Shown here piece after piece: positions 6,161-13,954 of a stretch of 25,782 bases of DNA (positions within the stretch are counted from its first letter, which is position 1; the number at the start of each line of letters is the position of its first letter). The position numbers were made by a program, and so were the translations under genes. Origin of the DNA: Acidimicrobiia bacterium (GTDB lineage Bacteria > Actinomycetota > Acidimicrobiia > Acidimicrobiales > Bin134); contig VYDF01000163.1 in NCBI GenBank assembly GCA_009843565.1, positions 1 through 25,782 of the forward strand, written 5' to 3'. The notes under the pieces were generated by a model. It had not been told where the DNA came from, did not search any database, and saw only the letters and a list, made by a program, of their open reading frames with translations.

Positions 6161-7329
6161 GACGCGACTTCGACCTCCCTGAGCCGATCACCTCTCGGCG
6201 CAAGCTGGCGGCGGTAGTGGCCGATGCGGCGACCGCAGACGCCTACGCCCTCGACACTGAGTTTCACCGCGAGCGCACCTACTACCCCAGAGTGGCGCTG
6301 GTTCAGATTGCCTGGCGGGATCAGCTGGCCATAATCGACCCGCTGGAAGTGCCCATCGCCGCGCTGGCCGAGTTGCTAGAGGGTGATGGCCTCGCCGTGC
6401 TCCATGCCGCCGAACAGGACTTGGAAGTGCTTCAACAAGAGTGCGGCACGCAACCCCGGCGCATATTCGACACTCAGATCGGGGCAGGATTCATCGGATA
6501 CCGCACCCCATCACTGGCCGCGCTTCACGAGCGTCTGCTGGGGGCGAACCTGCCCAAAGAGGCCCGTCTGTCCGACTGGTTCCAAAGACCGCTGCCCGAA
6601 CCCATGCTGGCCTACGCCGCGGCTGACGTGGAGCGCTTGCTGGAGATCAGCGACATACTGCACCAGGATCTGCGAGCTCGGGGGCGCTTGGAGTGGGCCG
6701 AAGAGGAGTGCGCCCTCATGCTGGAGCGGGCCGACGCGGGACGGGCGTCGGACAAGGCGTGGCTCCGAATCAAAGAGGTGCGCCGCATGGAGGGCCGGCC
6801 CCGGGCCTTGGCCCAGGCGGTGGCCAAATGGCGGGAGGAATACGCTGCCCGCACGAACCAACCCGTTCGCCACGTTCTGTCGGACTTGGGAGTAGCGGTT
6901 GTGGCCCAGCGCCTGCCGAGAACACTCAGCCAGCTTCGAGACATCCGCGGCGTGGAGCCCCGCAACCTCCGCAAGGGGGCAGATAAAGAATTGTTGGATT
7001 TCCTCGACCAGATCCGAGGTGCAGACCTTGAAATCGAGCCCCGCAAAAAGGTGCCCAAATTGGATCAGTCGCTCAAGCCGGCGGTCAATCTCATCACCTC
7101 GTGGGCGGCCCAGCACGCCGCGGAAGCCGATCTCGACCCCACGCTGGTGGCCACCCGCAGCGATATCGAGGCACTGCTCCGGGGCGACCCGGACTGCCGG
7201 GCGCTCAGGGGATGGCGAGCCGAGATCGTTGCCGCGCCTGTTCAACAGCTCTTGGACGGAACCGCGGCGATAGCCTTCGACGGCTTAGGCAAACTCGTCT
7301 TGGAAGAGCGCTCCAAGCGCCCGATATAG
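6157..7329 (+). CDS. rnd: Ribonuclease D-like 3'-5' exoribonuclease
   Basis: The 390-aa protein would trim RNA 3' ends, for example tRNA precursors. The DEDDy exonuclease motifs are all present: ALDTEF (D33, E35), HAAEQDLEVL, and YAAADVERLLE with the Tyr and Asp of motif III. An HRDC domain follows (WLRIKEVRRMEGRPRALAQA through LRDIRGVEPRNL), then a second helical HRDC-like C-terminal region, as in many RNase D proteins. Start TTG at 6157 overlaps the rhodanese stop by TTGA, which signals coupling; an in-frame ATG at 6082 would lie inside the rhodanese gene. Confidence 0.9.
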   Translation: MRRDFDLPEPITSRRKLAAVVADAATADAYALDTEFHRERTYYPRVALVQIAWRDQLAIIDPLEVPIAALAELLEGDGLAVLHAAEQDLEVLQQECGTQPRRIFDTQIGAGFIGYRTPSLAALHERLLGANLPKEARLSDWFQRPLPEPMLAYAAADVERLLEISDILHQDLRARGRLEWAEEECALMLERADAGRASDKAWLRIKEVRRMEGRPRALAQAVAKWREEYAARTNQPVRHVLSDLGVAVVAQRLPRTLSQLRDIRGVEPRNLRKGADKELLDFLDQIRGADLEIEPRKKVPKLDQSLKPAVNLITSWAAQHAAEADLDPTLVATRSDIEALLRGDPDCRALRGWRAEIVAAPVQQLLDGTAAIAFDGLGKLVLEERSKRPI

Positions 7330-7336
7330 GAAGCTG

Positions 7337-7849
7337 ATGGAAAATATGGCAGAGCGGGAATGGCTGGACTGGGCCTCCTACGGCCGCGCGGTGCGGGAGC
7401 TGGCTGCGCTGGTGGCCGACGACGGCTATCGGCCCGAGATGATCTTGTCTATCGCCCGGGGGGGCCTGTTCTGTGCCGGGTCGCTGGGCTACGCCCTGTC
7501 GATCAAGAACATCTACGTGATGAACTGCGAGTACTACACCGGGGTGGACGAGCGCCTTCCCGTTCCGGTGATGCTCCCGCCTGCCGTCGATCTGGTGGAC
7601 CACCGCAATTCCAAGATCCTCATCGCCGACGATGTGGCCGACACCGGCCACACCCTCAAAATGGTCTACGACTTCTGCGTGGAGCGAGTGGGCGACGTGC
7701 GCTCAGCAGTGCTCTACGAGAAGTCCCATTCATTGGTGAAATGCGACTACGTGTGGAAGCGCACCGACCAATGGATCAACTTCCCGTGGTCCACCGAACA
7801 GCCGCTGGTCAGCGCCGAGGAGGCTCGCCACCGAGTCCTCGACGCCTGA
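7337..7849 (+). CDS. Phosphoribosyltransferase (hypoxanthine/xanthine type fold)
   Basis: A 170-aa type I phosphoribosyltransferase. The PRPP-binding signature is ILIADDVADTGHT (94-106), and the earlier loop SIARGGLFCAGSLGYAL carries the pyrophosphate contact region. Members of this group with a W-rich C-terminus (YVWKRTDQWINFPW) are annotated as xanthine-guanine or general phosphoribosyltransferases; the base used cannot be read from sequence. Start ATG at 7337 has AGGAAG about 4-9 bp upstream; a second ATG three codons in is possible. The gap from rnd is 7 bp, so it closes the plus-strand run. Confidence 0.87.
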   Translation: MENMAEREWLDWASYGRAVRELAALVADDGYRPEMILSIARGGLFCAGSLGYALSIKNIYVMNCEYYTGVDERLPVPVMLPPAVDLVDHRNSKILIADDVADTGHTLKMVYDFCVERVGDVRSAVLYEKSHSLVKCDYVWKRTDQWINFPWSTEQPLVSAEEARHRVLDA

Positions 7850-7942
7850 GGGACCTCCGCAGTTGCCGCTCCTGCTTCGACAATTGAGCCCGCATCTAGC
7901 CTGTTCATGCTGGCAGTGTGCAAATGCTTGGGGTGGAGTGGT

Positions 7943-7967
7943 TAGACTGGCTCGCATGAAAGCTTAG
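7943..7967 (+). promoter_or_regulatory. -10 box plus leaderless three-codon ORF (M-K-A-stop)
   Basis: TAGACT (7943-7948) is followed after 7 bp by ATG AAA GCT TAG (7956-7967). With the spacing seen elsewhere in this window, transcription would begin at or next to this ATG, giving a leaderless minimal ORF 64 nt upstream of the Cys-rich protein gene. Its role, if any, is unknown. Confidence 0.35.
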
Positions 7968-8007
7968 GGGGGCGAAGTACCCTCTACTGCCGGTGCTCAA
8001 GAGCCGC

Positions 8008-8028
8008 CGGCTCGATATAGCGGAGCCG
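8008..8028 (+). promoter_or_regulatory. Hairpin covering the ribosome binding site of the small Cys protein
   Basis: CGGCTC (8008-8013) pairs with GAGCCG (8023-8028) around a 9-nt loop. The GGAG that would act as ribosome binding site (8022-8025, 6 bp before ATG 8032) lies in or next to the 3' arm, so the hairpin could hold it closed. Confidence 0.35.
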
Positions 8029-8031
8029 CCC

Positions 8032-8250
8032 ATGAAAAAGGGACGCCACCGTCGTTACGAAGAAGCTCGCGCGCTGAAGCACACAAGCGACGACTTCGAC
8101 GTCATGTTCAGGGAGAACGAAGATCCGTGCGTGGAGTGTGGAGCAATTCCCGGGGAGGAGTGCCGCCTGGTCAAGGTGGGTGCCAAGCCTTGGTGCGAAT
8201 ACCGGGACACCCCGAGCACTAACAGCGTCGACGAGTTATTTCCTAACTAA
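8032..8250 (+). CDS. Small Cys-rich (zinc-finger-like) protein
   Basis: A 72-aa basic-to-acidic protein. It has a Lys/Arg-rich N-terminus (KKGRHRRYEEAR) and then a compact C33-x2-C36-G-A-I-P-G-E-E-C44-R unit, with a fourth Cys at 55. The C-x2-CGA-x-PGE-x-CR pattern is found in small zinc-binding proteins of actinobacteria and their phages, so metal or nucleic acid binding is plausible, but no function is known. I prefer ATG 8032 because GGAG lies 6 bp upstream. GTG at 7993 would give 85 aa and cannot be excluded. It is monocistronic, with its own promoter-like leader, and converges on the ClC gene. Confidence 0.7.
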   Translation: MKKGRHRRYEEARALKHTSDDFDVMFRENEDPCVECGAIPGEECRLVKVGAKPWCEYRDTPSTNSVDELFPN

Positions 8251-8257
8251 GCCGGCG

Positions 8258-8281
8258 TGACTGGACCTAGTGGTCCGATCA
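8258..8281. terminator. Hairpin between convergent genes
   Basis: A 10-bp stem with one mismatch (TGACTGGACC / GGTCCGATCA) and a TAGT loop lies between the small Cys gene and the convergent ClC gene, overlapping the ClC stop codon. No T-run follows on either strand, so terminator activity is uncertain. Confidence 0.35.
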
Positions 8282-9991
8282 CACCCCCTCGGTCTCATCG
8301 AGGATCTCGTCCAGCCGGAGTATGTCGTCGGCCCGGACCACCCCGATGAACGTGCCGTCGTCGTCGGTCACCGGAAGTTGATCGGTGTCGTTGGCATCCA
8401 TCTGCGCCACTGCGTCGCGCAAGGTCCATGACGGCCGAGCCGTAGGCAGGTCGCGTCGGGCGATGTCGGCAACCAGCGTGTCATTCCACCTGTCCCGATC
8501 AAGGTCGCTCATCTGCTCCAGCCCGCACATCCCGAGGTAGGCGCCGCCGTCCACCACCGGCACCTCTCGCTCGCGTCGACCCAGGAGGTGGATGTACACC
8601 AGCTCGCTCACCGTGGCGTCGGGGGGCACAGTGAGGGTGTCGGTGGTGAGCGCGGAGGTGAGCGGCAGGGCAAGTCGGCGCTCCACCAGGCCCTCCCTCT
8701 TGTCCAGCTGATAGGAGGCCACCGAGCTAGACCCGGCCACCAGCTGCGACACCGCGGCGGCAATGAGCGCGGGGACAACGAACACGGAAGTGCCGGTGCT
8801 CTCGGCCACGAACATCACCGCGGTGATCGGCGCCCGGTAGCCAGCACCCAAGAAGGCGGCCAGACCCAGCGTGCGGTACAACCCGATGTCGGCCGTTCCC
8901 AAGGCTTGGCCCACGAAGCTGCCCACGATCACCCCCTGGACGGCCAAGGGAATGAACAGCCCGCCGGTGCCCCCAGCCCCCACGGTGGTGAGGGTGGCCA
9001 CTACCCGGAAAGCCAGCAGGGCGCCGATGAGAAGCAGGGTGTGTTCGCCGTCGCGCAGCCACTCGGTGGCCTCCACCCCGGGACCCAAGCTCAGGGGTTG
9101 GTCGAACACGGCTTCGGTGGCCACCACCAGCCCGGCCAGCACCGCTCCGCCGACCAAGATCCTGACCATGCTGGGGTACCGCTGCTCGAGCTCTTTGGCT
9201 TGGCGCACCAGCCAGGCAAATCCCCGACCGCCTAGGCCGGCTACCAAGCCGAGCAGCGCGCCCCCGCCCAAGTGGATGATGCTGAGGTTGCCAGAGTGGC
9301 TGCCCAGATCGATGACCGGGTCGGTGCCCAAGGCGGCTACGTACACCAAATAGCCCGAAGCGGAAGCCAAAAGGGCGGGGAGGAGGGCGCGGCGGGCCAC
9401 GTCGTCGCGGTAGGGGGCCTCTAGGGCGAAGATCACCCCGGTGGCCGGGGTCTTGAACACTGCGGCGATACCGGCAGCCGCTCCCGCGGTAAGCAGCATC
9501 TTGGCTTCCTCACGGCGCAACCATCGGGAGAACAGCCCCTGGGTGCTATGGCCGACGGTGGCGCCGGCGTACACCGAGGGCCCCTCCAGCCCAACCGAGC
9601 CCCCTAGGCCGATGGTGGCCACACCAGCGAGGAGCTTGGCGGGAAGTTGAGACAAGGGCAGCCGGGGGTGGCGCTCGTGGAAGGCTCGCACATATTCGTC
9701 TGAGGTCGACGGGGTGGCGCCGCGCCCGAGATAGCGAAGAATGACCACGGCGGCGAACAAACCGACGGCTGGGGCCGCTGCCTGCCACCACAACGGGCCT
9801 TCCAAGAGCCGCTTCAGAAGCACTTCTACGGTGAGCTGCTCAAAGCCGGCCACCAGCAGCCCGACCAGGGCTCCGGTGACGATGGACAGCACCATCATGG
9901 CCGGGAAGGCTCGTCGCGGCCGGAACGAGGCGAGCAGCTCCACGCCCGACCTTGCGATCCTTCCCCCTAGAAGTGCTTGGAGTGCTTGCAT
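8279..9991 (-). CDS. ClC-family chloride transporter with CBS domains
   Basis: The 570-aa membrane protein has a ClC core of about 440 residues and two C-terminal CBS motifs (about 450-565). The anion filter GSVGLEGP (131-138) carries the gating Glu136. A second signature, GAGGTGGLFIPLAVQG, matches the GxFxP filter helix. The Glu in VIFALEAPYRDD is placed like the inner proton Glu of E. coli ClC, so an H+/Cl- exchanger rather than a channel is likely. The CBS pair (TLTVPPDATVSELVYIHL and TLRDAVAQMDANDTDQLPV) may sense adenine nucleotides. ATG at 9991 starts 34 bp from the divergent glcD start; the two -10 boxes overlap. Confidence 0.92.
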   Translation of the reverse strand: MQALQALLGGRIARSGVELLASFRPRRAFPAMMVLSIVTGALVGLLVAGFEQLTVEVLLKRLLEGPLWWQAAAPAVGLFAAVVILRYLGRGATPSTSDEYVRAFHERHPRLPLSQLPAKLLAGVATIGLGGSVGLEGPSVYAGATVGHSTQGLFSRWLRREEAKMLLTAGAAAGIAAVFKTPATGVIFALEAPYRDDVARRALLPALLASASGYLVYVAALGTDPVIDLGSHSGNLSIIHLGGGALLGLVAGLGGRGFAWLVRQAKELEQRYPSMVRILVGGAVLAGLVVATEAVFDQPLSLGPGVEATEWLRDGEHTLLLIGALLAFRVVATLTTVGAGGTGGLFIPLAVQGVIVGSFVGQALGTADIGLYRTLGLAAFLGAGYRAPITAVMFVAESTGTSVFVVPALIAAAVSQLVAGSSSVASYQLDKREGLVERRLALPLTSALTTDTLTVPPDATVSELVYIHLLGRREREVPVVDGGAYLGMCGLEQMSDLDRDRWNDTLVADIARRDLPTARPSWTLRDAVAQMDANDTDQLPVTDDDGTFIGVVRADDILRLDEILDETEGV

Positions 9992-10011
9992 CCTGCCTGA
10001 CTCACTGCCGG

Positions 10012-10018
10012 TATTCTA
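10012..10018. promoter_or_regulatory. Overlapping divergent -10 boxes for ClC and glcD
   Basis: On the plus strand TATTCT (10012-10017) lies 8 bp before the glcD ATG. On the minus strand TAGAAT (10018-10013) lies 21 bp before the ClC ATG. The two hexamers share five base pairs, so one polymerase-binding site could serve both directions. Confidence 0.4.
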
Positions 10019-10025
10019 CTGGCGG

Positions 10026-11477
10026 ATGAAGTTGCTCAAGGCCAGCAGAAAGGACCCCCTGCTGCGTGATCTGCGGCGGGTATTGCCCCCCGACCGGGTG
10101 AGGGTAGCCCCCTTGGAGCGCTCGATCATGGGTCGGGACGCCTCGATTTTCGAGGGAGGCCAAGCCGGGCCGGTGTGTTTCCCGATCAGCACCGAGGAAG
10201 TGCAGGACTGTGTGGACGCCGCTCGGCGCCATGGCCGCGCGGTGGTCCCCCGGGGGGCCGGGACCGGGTTGGCCGGTGGAGCAGTGCCCCTGGAGGAGCC
10301 GGTGGTGGTGGTCACCACCAAGATGAACCGGCTCTTGTCGGTCGATGCCGATCAAGCGGTGGCCTGGGTGCAACCGGGCATGATCAACCTGGACCTCAGC
10401 CGGGCCCTCGCCCCTTACGGCCTTCACTTTGCTCCCGACCCCTCCAGCCAGCAGGTGTGCTCGCTGGGAGGCAATGTCGGCACCAACGCGGGCGGTCCCC
10501 ACTGCCTGGCCCTTGGGGTAACCAGCGCCCACGTGCTGGCGGTTGAGGTGGTGCTCATGTCGGGCGAGGCCGTGGTTTTGGGCGATCCCGACGGCTGGGG
10601 CCCTGGGCTGGACCTGCGGGGAGCGTACGTGGGTTCGGAGGGAATGCTCGGGATCACGACCGCCATCGCAGTTCGCCTCACCCCGAACCCTCCTGCGGTA
10701 CAGACCCTGCTGTTGGCATTCGATTCGGTTGACGAGGCGGCTCAGACCGTGAGCGCGGTGATCGCCGACGGGATCGTGCCCGCGGCCATCGAGATGATGG
10801 ACAAGAACATCATTTGGGCAGTTGAGAACTTCGTTGGGGCCGGATTCCCCCTGGATGCGGCCGCAGTGGTGATTGTGGAGGTGGACGGTCTTCCTGGCGG
10901 GGTGGCGGCCGAGGCCGATCGAGTAGCCGAGTTGGCCTTGGAACGAGGCGGGCGGGTCCGCCGGGCGGCCGACGACCACGAGCGGGCTCTGATTTGGAAG
11001 GGTCGCAAGAGCGCTTTCGGGGCGATCGCCCAGATCAAGCCCAACTACTACCTGCACGACACCGTGGTTCCCCGGACTCGACTAGCCGAAGTGATGAACC
11101 AGGTGTACGAGATCGTCGAAGAACACGATTTGCAGGTGATGAACGTGTTCCACGCCGGTGACGGCAACCTCCATCCGCTGCTGCTGTACGACCGCCGTGA
11201 GCCGGGGGTCATGGAACGGGTTCATGCCGCGGGGTCGGCCATCATCGAAGCCTCGTTGGCGGTGGGCGGGGTGCTGTCGGGGGAGCACGGCATCGGCATC
11301 GAAAAGCGCGACTTCATGCCGCTGATGTTCAGCGACGCTGATCTGGATGCCCAAGCCCGGCTGCGGCGGGCGTTCGACCCCGATGAGATGGCCAATCCCG
11401 GCAAGGTGCTGCCCACCGGAGCGAGCTGCGCCGACGTGAACACTCTGGGCAAGGTTCCTGAGGGAGTGTGGGGATAG
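10026..11477 (+). CDS. glcD: FAD-linked glycolate (or D-lactate) oxidase subunit GlcD
   Basis: The 483-aa flavoprotein would oxidise glycolate or a related 2-hydroxy acid. The FAD-binding PCMH domain shows PRGAGTGLAGG (75-85), the SLGGNVGTNAGGPHCL block and YVGSEGMLGI. The C-terminal oxidase domain has VFHAGDGNLHPLLLYD and GGVLSGEHGIGIEKR, typical of GlcD. ATG at 10026 follows a -10 box after 8 bp and gives a family-like N-terminus; the frame is open further upstream but inside the promoter and the ClC gene. GlcE and GlcF follow, so this is the catalytic subunit of a three-subunit complex that passes electrons via GlcF iron-sulfur clusters, probably to the membrane quinone pool. Confidence 0.92.
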   Translation: MKLLKASRKDPLLRDLRRVLPPDRVRVAPLERSIMGRDASIFEGGQAGPVCFPISTEEVQDCVDAARRHGRAVVPRGAGTGLAGGAVPLEEPVVVVTTKMNRLLSVDADQAVAWVQPGMINLDLSRALAPYGLHFAPDPSSQQVCSLGGNVGTNAGGPHCLALGVTSAHVLAVEVVLMSGEAVVLGDPDGWGPGLDLRGAYVGSEGMLGITTAIAVRLTPNPPAVQTLLLAFDSVDEAAQTVSAVIADGIVPAAIEMMDKNIIWAVENFVGAGFPLDAAAVVIVEVDGLPGGVAAEADRVAELALERGGRVRRAADDHERALIWKGRKSAFGAIAQIKPNYYLHDTVVPRTRLAEVMNQVYEIVEEHDLQVMNVFHAGDGNLHPLLLYDRREPGVMERVHAAGSAIIEASLAVGGVLSGEHGIGIEKRDFMPLMFSDADLDAQARLRRAFDPDEMANPGKVLPTGASCADVNTLGKVPEGVWG

Positions 11478-11638
11478 TGCAGTTTGAGATGGCGAGATTG
11501 ATCTATCGAGTAGGTCCAAGGCTGATGCGGCGGCTAGGCCGACGGTTGATTCCGAGGGACGTGCGGGCCATGGTCCCGAGCGTGGTCTCGCGGTGGACTC
11601 GGCGGGCCAGGCGGTTATCGCAGAAGTTCTGGAAGTGA
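11477..11638 (+). CDS. Possible 53-aa arginine-rich protein between glcD and glcE
   Basis: GTG at 11477 shares its G with the TAG stop of glcD and opens a 53-residue frame. The product is strongly basic (about a quarter Arg) with alternating hydrophobic residues, for example LIYRVGPRLMRRLGRRL, so an amphipathic membrane- or nucleic-acid-binding peptide is imaginable. The frame fills the otherwise unexplained 115-bp gap between glcD and glcE, and then overlaps glcE by 46 bp in another frame. I recognise no family. Arg-rich frames arise by chance in GC-rich DNA, so this is a weak call. Confidence 0.3.
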   Translation: MQFEMARLIYRVGPRLMRRLGRRLIPRDVRAMVPSVVSRWTRRARRLSQKFWK

Positions 11639-12546
11639 TCGAGAAAAGAACGGGGACGGCGCTGGAGTCGTTTGCCGCTGAAGTGGGATCGGACGATCCG
11701 GTGGCCGTCGAAGGCGGGCGCACTCGCTGGGAGGTCGGAGGGCGGTGCCCGGAGGGGATTCGCTTGGTGCGGGCCCCAGCCGGGATTCGGGAATTTGATC
11801 CCGCAGATATGACCATCCGCGTAGGGGCCGGAACGCCGGTGGAAGAGCTCGATGCCGCTTTGGCCGAGGCCGGCCAGCGGGCCAATCTGCCGCTGGTTTC
11901 AGGGGCCACCGTCGGCGGCGTGCTGGCGGTGGGGCGCGACGACGTGTATGCCCTGGGCCGGGGGCGGCTCCGCGATGCCCTGCTGGAAGCGGTGTACGTG
12001 GCCGATGACGGTCGGCTGGTCAAAGCGGGAGGGCCGACAGTGAAAAACGTGTCGGGATTCGACCTGTGCCGGCTGCTGGTGGGATCGCTGGGGACCCTGG
12101 GATTGGTGGGAGAGGTGATTCTGCGCACGTGGCCCCGGCCGGCCGCGCGACTCTGGATGGCTGGGCAGTGCGACCCCGCTGAGCTGCGTCGGAAGCTGTA
12201 CTGGCCGTGTTCCATCTTGTGGGACGGCCTAACTGTGTGGCTGCACCTCGAGGGCCATGAGTCCGACGTGGAGGCAGAGGCTGCGGTGGCCCGGTCTCTT
12301 GGTTGCGAGACGGTGGACGGTCCGCCGCCATTGCCCGAATGTCGAGTACCGGCGGCAGCGCTCGAGGCTCAAGAGTTTCGGGGCCGCTATCTGGTGCAGG
12401 TCGGTACCGGATCGGCCTATGTATCGGAGCCTGTCCCGCTCCCCGAACCAGACCCCGCGGTGGTAGCGCTGCACCGACGGCTGAAAGCGCAGTTCGACCC
12501 CCGAGGTCGCCTCAATCCGGGTCGCGATCCGTTGGCGGCCACATGA
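11593..12546 (+). CDS. glcE: FAD-binding glycolate oxidase subunit GlcE
   Basis: A 317-aa FAD-binding protein. The nucleotide-binding part has MTIRVGAGTPVEELDAAL, SGATVGGVLAVGRDD and GPTVKNVSGFDLCRLLVGS, a block diagnostic of GlcE. The C-terminus ends KAQFDPRGRLNPGR as in the family. GTG at 11593 is the first start codon in an open frame that begins near 11485; no good ribosome binding site precedes it, so translation may be coupled to the preceding frame. Its stop overlaps the glcF start by ATGA. Confidence 0.9.
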   Translation: MDSAGQAVIAEVLEVIEKRTGTALESFAAEVGSDDPVAVEGGRTRWEVGGRCPEGIRLVRAPAGIREFDPADMTIRVGAGTPVEELDAALAEAGQRANLPLVSGATVGGVLAVGRDDVYALGRGRLRDALLEAVYVADDGRLVKAGGPTVKNVSGFDLCRLLVGSLGTLGLVGEVILRTWPRPAARLWMAGQCDPAELRRKLYWPCSILWDGLTVWLHLEGHESDVEAEAAVARSLGCETVDGPPPLPECRVPAAALEAQEFRGRYLVQVGTGSAYVSEPVPLPEPDPAVVALHRRLKAQFDPRGRLNPGRDPLAAT

Positions 12547-13730
12547 CCGCCAAGATGTCTCTGGGCATCGATGCCGAAGAGCTGGCTTCCTGCGTGGCCT
12601 GTGGACTGTGCTTGCCCCACTGCCCGACGTTTCGGGTCACTGGAGAAGAGTGGGCGTCGCCCCGCGGGCGGATCAATGCCATGCGCCAGGTGCAGGATCA
12701 GGGCGCGGCCATCGATCAGGCGTTCTTCTCTTCGATGGACTCGTGCGTGCAGTGTCGGGGGTGCGAGCCGGCCTGTCCATCGGGGGTGCCGTTCGGCTCG
12801 ATGATGGAGGCCACCCAGGCTGCTTTGGCTCGGAAGCGCCGGGGGGATTGGCGAAGGTGGGGTTTTCGGGTTCTTGGCCGTCGCCGGCTGTTAAATCTGC
12901 TGTCTCGGGTGCTGGCCGTGGCCCAGCGACTCCGGTTGGTGCCGTCGAAGCGGCTGGGGTTGCCCAGGATTCCCTTCAGGCAAGATCGACTTCGGGCATC
13001 GGGCAACGACGTGTGGATGTTCACCGGTTGCGTGATGGACGCCTGGCAGCGATCGACCCATGCCGCGGTGAAGCGGGTGGTGGAGTCGGCTGGAGTTGGG
13101 GTGGCGCTTTCTGGCCCGGGTGCCGCGTGCTGCGGCGCCCTTTCGCTGCACGCTGGCTTGGAAAGCCATGCCCATGCTTTGGCTGCCCGCACTATGGAGG
13201 CGTTGGCTGGCTCGGCCCCGATTCTGGTGGACTCCGCCGGCTGCGGGGCCGTCCTCAAGGACTACGGCAAGCTAGTTGGCACTCCCGAAGCCGAAGTGTT
13301 CAGCCAGCGGGTGATGGATGTACACGAGTGGCTGGCCACGCGCCCCGACCTTCTGCCACCAGCGGGGGAGCAGGGTCGAGACCTGACCGTCGCCGTCCAC
13401 GACCCCTGCCATCTGCGCCATGTTCAGCGAGCCCACCAGCCGGTGGCGGAGGTTCTGGCCCGCTACGCCACTGTGGTGGCCCTAGACGACGACGGTCTGT
13501 GCTGCGGGGCGGGTGGGGCCTACGCCGCCATGCAGCCTGAACTTGCGGCGTCGATTCGAGAGCGCAAGCTGGAGGCTATCGGGCGCTCCGGCGCCGAAAT
13601 CGTGGCCAGCGCCAACCCTGGCTGCACCATCCACTTGGCCAACGCCGGGGTAACCGTGCGCCACCCCCTGGAGATCGTGGACGAGATCTTGGACGAGAAA
13701 TTGGACCAGGCTTCAGACGATGACCGCTGA
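12543..13730 (+). CDS. glcF: Glycolate oxidase iron-sulfur subunit GlcF
   Basis: The 395-aa protein has two 4Fe-4S ferredoxin motifs at the N-terminus: C17-x2-C20-x2-C23-x3-C27-P and C68-x2-C71-x2-C74-x3-C78-P. Two cysteine-rich CCG-type domains follow, seen as ACCGALSLHAG, HDPCHLRH and LCCGAGGAYA. It should carry electrons from GlcD/GlcE flavins to a membrane acceptor. A basic stretch of about residues 98-140 lies between the two halves. ATG at 12543 overlaps the glcE stop, and an 11-bp overlap links its end to the next small gene. Confidence 0.93.
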   Translation: MTAKMSLGIDAEELASCVACGLCLPHCPTFRVTGEEWASPRGRINAMRQVQDQGAAIDQAFFSSMDSCVQCRGCEPACPSGVPFGSMMEATQAALARKRRGDWRRWGFRVLGRRRLLNLLSRVLAVAQRLRLVPSKRLGLPRIPFRQDRLRASGNDVWMFTGCVMDAWQRSTHAAVKRVVESAGVGVALSGPGAACCGALSLHAGLESHAHALAARTMEALAGSAPILVDSAGCGAVLKDYGKLVGTPEAEVFSQRVMDVHEWLATRPDLLPPAGEQGRDLTVAVHDPCHLRHVQRAHQPVAEVLARYATVVALDDDGLCCGAGGAYAAMQPELAASIRERKLEAIGRSGAEIVASANPGCTIHLANAGVTVRHPLEIVDEILDEKLDQASDDDR

Positions 13731-13899
13731 GCACATCCGCACCCAGCTCGAACAGATAGCCGAACAGCTCGACGACCTGGCTATGTCGGTGTTGCGCGAC
13801 GCCGTAGAAGAAGGGGCCACAACCCGCCCCGAGGAAGAGAAAAAGCTAACCCGAGCTCGCCGATCAGTCGAAAAGGCGATCTCGATTTTGGGGGACTAG
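13720..13899 (+). CDS. Small 59-aa helical protein coupled to glcF
   Basis: ATG at 13720 lies inside the end of glcF and opens a 59-residue frame ending with TAG at 13897. The protein is highly charged and should form two helices: EQIAEQLDDLAMSVLRDAVEEG, with a second LTRARRSVEKAISILGD, separated by a TTRPEEEK turn. That is a coiled-coil or helical-hairpin layout. Its codon use is like its neighbours and the 11-bp overlap implies coupling to glcF. Similar short helical proteins are common hypothetical proteins in actinobacteria; no function is known. It is too short for many gene finders. Confidence 0.65.
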   Translation: MTAEHIRTQLEQIAEQLDDLAMSVLRDAVEEGATTRPEEEKKLTRARRSVEKAISILGD

Positions 13900-13916
13900 C
13901 CCGCTCTCGAATGCGG

Positions 13917-13944
13917 TTGTACTTGGTCGGCAAGCGGTATGGCA
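13917..13944 (+). promoter_or_regulatory. Possible promoter for the DUF2237 gene
   Basis: TTGTAC (13917-13922) and TATGGC (13939-13944) are 16 bp apart, with the GTG start 10 bp after the -10. The boxes are imperfect. Confidence 0.3.
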
Positions 13945-13954
13945 CACTGAGACC

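Noticed and set aside
7907..7945. A 12-codon Cys-containing leader peptide upstream of the small Cys protein
   Set aside because: The ATG lies only 4 bp after a -10-like TAGCCT and there is no ribosome binding site; its stop lies inside the next -10 box, so it is probably chance.
11082..12215. A 377-codon minus-strand frame opposite glcD/glcE
   Set aside because: Low-complexity Ser/Arg/Pro translation, no domain, antisense to recognised genes.
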